Position numbers and translations under genes: made by a program. DNA of 64,000 bases. Origin: Alloscardovia macacae. GTDB lineage: Bacteria > Actinomycetota > Actinomycetes > Actinomycetales > Bifidobacteriaceae. The notes under the pieces were generated by a model that was not told where the DNA came from, did no database searches, and saw nothing but the letters and a program-made list of their open reading frames with translations. The DNA is taken from contig NZ_MWWT01000008.1 of NCBI RefSeq assembly GCF_002259705.1, forward strand, positions 1 to 64,000. The letters run 5' to 3'. Shown here one piece after another: positions 59,102-64,000 of the stretch (position 1 is its first letter; each line of letters opens with the position of its first letter).

Positions 59102-62100
59102 CTACGAACGGCGACGCAGTCTCAGCGCTACTCCTGCAGCTGCAGCTGCGAGAGCTGCGATGAGCGCGGGCAGAATAGCTGACCCCGTCTTCGCAAGTCC
59201 CGGCTTAGCTGGCTCGCCTGGAGTGTTCGGAACGGTAGGCACCACCTTCGTATTCGTGATAACGAATGCGTAGGCATTCTGCGCATCCTGCTCGATGTGG
59301 CTGGTGTAGCCTGATACAGCATCTTCGGATACGGAGTATTCTATCTTGTCTCCATTCTCATTTATCACTGGAAGCTTCTCGAAGACGTGCCTCCAGCCAT
59401 TCTGCTCAGTGAGCGTGACGCGCTGAACTGGCTTTCCGCTAGCCAGGAGAGTCACTGTGATGTCCTGAGGCCTTGTGTTCAGGGACTTCTCGTCTCCCTT
59501 CCAGACCTTCCTCACTGTGACCTTCGTCTTCTCTACCGTAGGCTCTTCAGGCGTGCGTGGCTCGTCTGTCTCCAGAGGCATGTTATACACGGTAAAGCCT
59601 TCTACCTGAGAGCCATCTACTTTCACTGCATAGTCTGTACCATCGAAGGTAGCCTTCGAATCTGCTTCACCCACTTCGTGGACTGTGTAGGTGGCGTTCG
59701 TCTCGAGGTCTATATTCTCGAAGCGGCTCGTGAAGTTATTCGCACTATTCAGCTCGAGAGACCGGCCCGTAGATGTGCCATTCTTCAGCAGCTCCACCGT
59801 TACTGGGGTGGTCTTCTGCGTATCTGGCTCGCCCTTCGCCGTTAGCCACACCTTCTTTACTGGGATATCGAGGAAGGACTTCGGATTTGTAATGGTGAAG
59901 CCATCCTTTTCATTCCCGCTATATTCCGGCGCGTTATATCCTGGCACTGCCTCTTCTGAGACGGTGTAGGTTATCTTCTGCCCCTGCGCACCGACCACAG
60001 GCAGCTTCTCGAAGGTGTGCTTCCAGGAGTCCTGCGCAGTCAGGGTGGCAGACTGGACTGGGCTTCGATTTGCGAGAAGTGTGACGGTAATGCTCTGCGG
60101 ACGCTGCTTCGCTACATCATTACGGTCATCCCAGACCTTCGTCACTGGGATATTTACCCTCTCAGCGGTAGGCACATCTGGAGTACGCGGCTCATCCGTC
60201 TCGAGTGGCATGTTATAGACAGTGAAGCCTTCGACCTGAGAACCATATACTCTCACTGCGTAGTCTGTGCCATCGAAGGTAGCCTTCGAATCCTGCTCTC
60301 CCACCTCGTGGACGTTATACGTGGCATCCGTCTCTAGCTCGATGTTCTCGAACTTTCCGGAGAATTTATTCTGCGCGTTCAGTTTCACAGTCTGCCCGGT
60401 AGGAGTGTCATTCTTCACAAGCTCCACAGTCACAGGCGTCGTCTTCTGAGTATCCGGTTCACCCTTCGCATCCAGCCACACCTTCTTCACCGGAATGTCG
60501 ATGAACGACTTCGGATTCGTAATGGTAAATCCATCCGTCGCATTCCCCGAGTACTGAGGAGTACCGTAGCCTGGAACAGCATCTTCAGACACGGTATACG
60601 TTATCTTTTCACCCTGTGCATCGGCCACTGGCAGGTTTTCGAAGGTATGCTTCCACGAGTTTTCAGCATTCAGGGTGGTGCTCTGTACAGCTTCGCCGTT
60701 AGCGAGCAGATGGATGGTTACGCTCTGCGGACGCTTCTTCGCCACATCATTACGGTCATCCCAGACCTTCGTCACAGGAATATCCAGGAACTGCTTAGGA
60801 TTCGTAATAGTGAAACCATCCGTCACGTTTCCAGAGTACTGAGGAGCGCCGTAGCCTGATACTGCATCTTCAGAGACGGTATACGCTATCTCATTACCTG
60901 CTTCATCATGCTTCGGGAGACCTTCAAAGGTATGCTTCCATACTCCTGAATCATCTGGCGTGATGTCTGCTTCAGCCACGGTAGCCGTCCCATTCAGGAC
61001 ACGCACATGGATATGGTCTGGACGCGAGTTCGCTGCATTCTCACGGTCGTTCCACACCTTCGTCACCGGTATAGAGACGAGATCCTTCTTTTTATTATCG
61101 ATGGTCAGCGTGTAGTACTTTTTCGCCGGCGTAGGGTCTGGCTGAGGCTCAGGATCTTCGCCACCAGTCACCGTGATATTACGTATCTGGATAGGCTGGT
61201 CAGTATCTGCGGCACCGGCGAGAACCTGAGGAATAAGAATGTATGTCGTATCCGACGCAGTATCTTCGTAAAGGAAGAGATTATACGTGTCACGATAAGG
61301 ATTCCCAGCTTCCGTATCCTCCGTATAGACAGCCTGCACATTCTTCGTCTTCAGAGCGATATCACTGAACTTCAGAGGATTATAGCTCTTCACCCAGCGC
61401 TTGAGATAGGAGTCGTAATGCATCGTCTCTTCCGTCAGAAGATTACTCGTCGTGTAATCATACAGATCATAATTCACCCTAAAGTCGCGGTCTTTATCCG
61501 CGAACTTATCTCCATCCTCAGCGCGTAGCAGCTCGAAGGAGAGCTTACGTTCCGTCGGCTGAACAGGCTGTGGTGAAGGCTGGTCAGGTGTCACCTGCTT
61601 CTCTGCTAGAGGAGAGATAGTCACATCATATCCGTCGTGATTCAGCTCCTTCACGTAGAGAATGTCAGTGGTCTTATGCCCGAAAAGCTCTGCCTGAAGA
61701 TCTGTCACATCATAATGGAAGTTATTCTCCTTCGTGAGCTTCACACGCTGGATGAGCCAGTCTTTTTCCTCACCGCCCACAGTAGCCTTCGCACGAAGCT
61801 CCACCTCCACGTCATGCTTATCTGCATCTGTGACGTTCCCGCTCCACGTCTTATCCATGGAGATATCGATGAGTGGGCTGTTCGGACGACCGAAGACGAC
61901 GTTACCATTTGTGCCTACGCCACCGCCAAAACTCGCAGTATTATTCGTAATCATCAGACTCGAATTTGCGCGAACGAGGTCTTTATCGAAGCCAGAATCA
62001 AGCTGAGTCTTCACGGCCAGGTCCGTATTAATATTTTTTATCTCCACTGGCTCTGCCTGAGCGCTGCCCGTACGTACTGCCCGAGTATCGGTCACATACT

Positions 62101-63664
62101 CCATATAGGCACCCGTATTAGCACGATTTGTCAGAGTAACGGAATAGTCGCTTCCTGTATTCTTACGGGTGCTTACCAGTCCAGATCCTTCATACGAAGC
62201 ATCATTATTATCCCCGATGAACGCACCATGATCCGCATAAAAGACACCTGAACCCGTAGGACAGAACCAGATACCACCACCCGAGCGGCTATACATATTT
62301 ATACCCGTTTCAGAAGTTTCATTTCTGAAGTTCCGTGTCGCTTTATTTCCCTCGATGTACGCATTTTCGAGATGAAGAGTGTAGGGATATGTACTCACAT
62401 AGACACCACCACCCTGCTTTGCAGCAGAGTTTCCATCGATAACACCACCTGTGACATACGCCCCATTCGTCGATACGAAGAGACCGCCACCAGATATCCG
62501 CGAGCGATTATTCGTTATCTTTCCACCCTGCATGTTCAGCGTAACAGGGAAGTACTTACTCCACTCATCCATAAGAACAGCGTAGTTCTTTGGCTGAGCT
62601 ATATCATCACCACTCACAGCCCAGTCAGAAAGGAGCATGCCGCCGCCCTGAATAGCAGCGTTCCCCGTGACTTCCACGGTACTGGTAGCAGGAATGTCTA
62701 TCTTTGCAGCAGTGTGTGCAGCCAGACCCCCACCGTAGAATCCACCGTTAGCACTTATCTTTCCGCCATTGAGTGTGACTGTGGCTATCTTCTGTGTCTT
62801 AAACTGAGCCACGTTCGTAGCTTGGCGGTTTGTGCTATAGGCATCCGCGAAGCCCGCAAGTATGCCACCAGCACCTCCTTTATTTCCGGATATTTCACCG
62901 CCATTCATAGTAAAAGTAGCGCCTGGAGAGACGTTAATGCCACCAGCACCCCAGCTATCCGAGATAACACGACTAATGCCGAAAGACTTCTGATTCGATG
63001 CCTGGTTCCCGGTGATCACGCCACCATTCATGGTCATCTGAGCACCGTCACCGAGGTAGATGCCGCCTGCACCATATGCCGCAGAGAGATCACCATAGTC
63101 ATTATCGCGAATAGTTCCACCATTCATCGTCACTACTGCAGATGTCCCAGTAGCGTAAATCGGTGCATTAAACAGACCACGAGAACGTGCATCGTTCTTA
63201 AACGTTCCACCGTCGAGAGTCAGTGGACCGCGAGTAAAGATAAAACCACCTTCGTTTCTTTCCGAGGAGTCATTTGGCACATTCGCTCCATCGAACGTGA
63301 CACCATCGGTCACCGTAAGCGACGCATCAGCTGCCACATCCAGCATAGTGCTCTTATACGCCGCCGTCTTATACAGCCGTGCTTCTCCTCCCACAGCCGC
63401 CAGCGTCACTTTCTTACCTGTAATGCTCAGCTTCTCGGTCGCTTCATAGTCTCCAGCTGCGAGACCTATCACTACCTCGCTGCGACTGGCATCAGCCAGA
63501 GCATCCTTGAGCTCTGCATAGGAATGTACGGTCACATCCGGGGTATATGTCGGCGTATCCGCTGCGAAAGCGGGGCCACTCACCAGACCACTCACAGGCA
63601 TCAGCACTGCTACCAGTACGGTTATAAGCATGACGGAATAGAGCTTTTTCGCTGCTCGTGACAT
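59102..63664 (-). CDS. Cell-wall-anchored adhesin: beta-helix plus six CnaB domains, LAKTG signal
   Basis: A 1,520-residue surface protein. Signal peptide residues 1-35 (KKLYSVMLITVLVAVLMPVSG...AFA). Residues about 40-600 are a parallel beta-helix with many NGG.I..N repeats (TMNGGTIRDN, TMNGGEISGN). After a linker come six CnaB-type domains (about 862-1473); each has the Lys in VTKVW/VKKVW, the Glu in SEDAV/HEVGE and the Asn in TITNPK/VYNMP for internal isopeptide bonds. The C-terminus is LAKTGS, a hydrophobic segment and RLRRRS, a sortase signal of the LAxTG kind. I chose the ATG at 63664 (AGGGAG before it); an ATG at 63709 is almost at the transcription start. Confidence 0.9.
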   Translation of the reverse strand: MSRAAKKLYSVMLITVLVAVLMPVSGLVSGPAFAADTPTYTPDVTVHSYAELKDALADASRSEVVIGLAAGDYEATEKLSITGKKVTLAAVGGEARLYKTAAYKSTMLDVAADASLTVTDGVTFDGANVPNDSSERNEGGFIFTRGPLTLDGGTFKNDARSRGLFNAPIYATGTSAVVTMNGGTIRDNDYGDLSAAYGAGGIYLGDGAQMTMNGGVITGNQASNQKSFGISRVISDSWGAGGINVSPGATFTMNGGEISGNKGGAGGILAGFADAYSTNRQATNVAQFKTQKIATVTLNGGKISANGGFYGGGLAAHTAAKIDIPATSTVEVTGNAAIQGGGMLLSDWAVSGDDIAQPKNYAVLMDEWSKYFPVTLNMQGGKITNNRSRISGGGLFVSTNGAYVTGGVIDGNSAAKQGGGVYVSTYPYTLHLENAYIEGNKATRNFRNETSETGINMYSRSGGGIWFCPTGSGVFYADHGAFIGDNNDASYEGSGLVSTRKNTGSDYSVTLTNRANTGAYMEYVTDTRAVRTGSAQAEPVEIKNINTDLAVKTQLDSGFDKDLVRANSSLMITNNTASFGGGVGTNGNVVFGRPNSPLIDISMDKTWSGNVTDADKHDVEVELRAKATVGGEEKDWLIQRVKLTKENNFHYDVTDLQAELFGHKTTDILYVKELNHDGYDVTISPLAEKQVTPDQPSPQPVQPTERKLSFELLRAEDGDKFADKDRDFRVNYDLYDYTTSNLLTEETMHYDSYLKRWVKSYNPLKFSDIALKTKNVQAVYTEDTEAGNPYRDTYNLFLYEDTASDTTYILIPQVLAGAADTDQPIQIRNITVTGGEDPEPQPDPTPAKKYYTLTIDNKKKDLVSIPVTKVWNDRENAANSRPDHIHVRVLNGTATVAEADITPDDSGVWKHTFEGLPKHDEAGNEIAYTVSEDAVSGYGAPQYSGNVTDGFTITNPKQFLDIPVTKVWDDRNDVAKKRPQSVTIHLLANGEAVQSTTLNAENSWKHTFENLPVADAQGEKITYTVSEDAVPGYGTPQYSGNATDGFTITNPKSFIDIPVKKVWLDAKGEPDTQKTTPVTVELVKNDTPTGQTVKLNAQNKFSGKFENIELETDATYNVHEVGEQDSKATFDGTDYAVRVYGSQVEGFTVYNMPLETDEPRTPDVPTAERVNIPVTKVWDDRNDVAKQRPQSITVTLLANRSPVQSATLTAQDSWKHTFEKLPVVGAQGQKITYTVSEEAVPGYNAPEYSGNEKDGFTITNPKSFLDIPVKKVWLTAKGEPDTQKTTPVTVELLKNGTSTGRSLELNSANNFTSRFENIDLETNATYTVHEVGEADSKATFDGTDYAVKVDGSQVEGFTVYNMPLETDEPRTPEEPTVEKTKVTVRKVWKGDEKSLNTRPQDITVTLLASGKPVQRVTLTEQNGWRHVFEKLPVINENGDKIEYSVSEDAVSGYTSHIEQDAQNAYAFVITNTKVVPTVPNTPGEPAKPGLAKTGSAILPALIAALAAAAAGVALRLRRRS
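59537..60793 (-). repeat. Tandem duplication of a CnaB domain pair
   Basis: Two copies of about 630 bp (60167-60793 and 59537-60166) encode the same pair of CnaB domains, one of each subtype. Both end in the linker YNMPLETDEPRTP. They differ at scattered positions. Confidence 0.85.
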
Positions 63665-63718
63665 AGTTCTCCCTGAGTGCCTCTCTATATAAAAGAATTT
63701 CTTCTCCATTAGGTGAAT

Positions 63719-63749
63719 ATCATAGCAAAGACTCCCCCCCCCCCAGCAA
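63719..63749 (-). promoter_or_regulatory. Adhesin promoter with poly-G spacer
   Basis: On the minus strand TTGCTG (63744-63749, -35) is followed by a tract of 11 G (63734-63744), AGTCTTTGC and TATGAT (63719-63724, -10). The spacer is 19 nt; 17 is optimal, so loss of two G would strengthen it. Confidence 0.75.
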
Positions 63750-63765
63750 GTGAAGACATACCATC

Positions 63766-63838
63766 ACGCCACTCTGCTACCACATCACTGTGCTACCACA
63801 TCCACCTATCGTCCCATCGTGCTACCCTAGAAGAGTAA
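63766..63838. other. Spacer between adhesin promoter and FMN riboswitch
   Basis: GCTACCACATC occurs twice (about 63776 and 63792), with a third partial GCTACCC near 63821, all about 15-30 nt apart. A TACCCT near 63823 could be the -10 of the riboswitch transcript. Confidence 0.4.
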
Positions 63839-63948
63839 GTTTCAGGGTGAGGTGAAATTCCTCGACTGGCGGTACAGCCCGCGAGCCGCGAAAGCGGTTG
63901 ATTAGGTGAGACTCCTAGGCCAACGGTACAGTCCGGATGAAGAGAAAC
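63839..63948 (+). promoter_or_regulatory. FMN riboswitch (RFN element)
   Basis: The conserved blocks are all present: GAGGTGAAATTCCTC, GACTGGCGGTACAGCCCGCGAGCC, a GCCGCGAAAGCGGT hairpin, AGGTGAGACTCCT, GGCCAACGGTACAGTCCGGATG. P1 is GTTTC (63839-63843) with GAAAC (63944-63948). The ribosome site AAGGAG begins on the next base, so FMN probably blocks translation. Confidence 0.95.
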
Positions 63949-63960
63949 AAGGAGACTACT

Positions 63961-64000
63961 ATGTCTAATTCCACGTCTACTTCGACGTATTGGTCCAGCC
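63961..64000 (+). CDS. Start of an FMN-riboswitch-controlled gene (cut by window end)
   Basis: Thirteen codons are visible (MSNSTSTSTYWSS). AAGGAG lies six nt before the ATG. The riboswitch implies riboflavin uptake (RibU-type S-component) or riboflavin synthesis; the short Ser/Thr-rich start does not decide. Identity is inference from the leader only. Confidence 0.7.
   Translation, partial: MSNSTSTSTYWSS

Noticed and set aside
59045-63664. Repeats checked as CRISPR array
   Set aside because: Units are adjacent or code for protein; there are no unique spacers and no cas genes.

Overview
The window is ordinary chromosome from a high-GC Gram-positive, and the gene set and order point to the family Bifidobacteriaceae (inference). 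The main markers are the arginine cluster argC-J-B-D-F-R-G-H, the run tyrS / disordered TPR protein / HAD / tlyA / nadK / recN, the pheS-pheT pair next to a SpoU methyltransferase, the DUF4191-glnA pair and a long LigA. The moderate GC content (by eye clearly below that of Bifidobacterium longum) would fit a Scardovia/Alloscardovia-like genus, but the window alone cannot decide this.

Layout. 1-8.1 kb, minus strand: tRNA-Ala, a histidine phosphatase, rsfS, glmU, a HAD phosphatase, tRNA-Gln and prs, then a repeat-rich spacer, then a tightly overlapping nadD / small protein / proA group. thrC is divergent (8.2-9.7 kb). 9.9-17.3 kb, minus: recN, nadK, tlyA, a second HAD phosphatase, an RGG/TPR/acidic protein and tyrS. 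17.4-17.8 kb: a thiamine-binding protein under a TPP riboswitch. 18-27.2 kb: the complete arginine pathway from glutamate (except argA/S and carbamoyl-phosphate synthase) with its repressor. 27.3-31.8 kb: a membrane protein with pheT and pheS. 31.9-35.9 kb: an RNA methyltransferase and a YkoEDC-type ECF transporter under a second TPP riboswitch. 35.9-36.7 kb: an AT-rich islet with a secreted cationic protein and a small membrane protein. 37-43.1 kb: an M20 peptidase, a DUF3043 protein, dihydrolipoamide dehydrogenase, a DUF4191 protein and glnA. 43.2-46 kb: a Panacea-domain protein, an alpha/beta hydrolase and an SGNH hydrolase. 45.8-53.2 kb: Mrp, LigA and a giant TPR-like protein. 53.3-59 kb: a large membrane protein, a FUSC protein, an aminotransferase, polyphosphate glucokinase and a nitroreductase-like protein. 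59.1-63.7 kb: a 1,520-residue cell-wall adhesin. The window ends in an FMN riboswitch and the first codons of its gene.

How the parts work together. The two TPP riboswitches place the thiamine-binding protein and the ECF transporter in one thiamine/HMP uptake regulon. ArgR sits inside the operon it probably controls, and an ARG-box-like palindrome overlaps the argC promoter. NadD and NadK are two steps of NAD(P) synthesis.

The most unusual signals are: an 11-nt poly-G tract exactly between the -35 and -10 elements of the adhesin promoter (probable phase variation); the AT-rich islet with a possible secreted effector/immunity pair; an apparently solitary Panacea protein that shares a mirrored divergent promoter; many short tandem repeats in operon spacers and inside genes; a 98-bp inverted-repeat element; and several promoters whose -10 box lies 6-7 nt before the ATG, which implies leaderless mRNAs.
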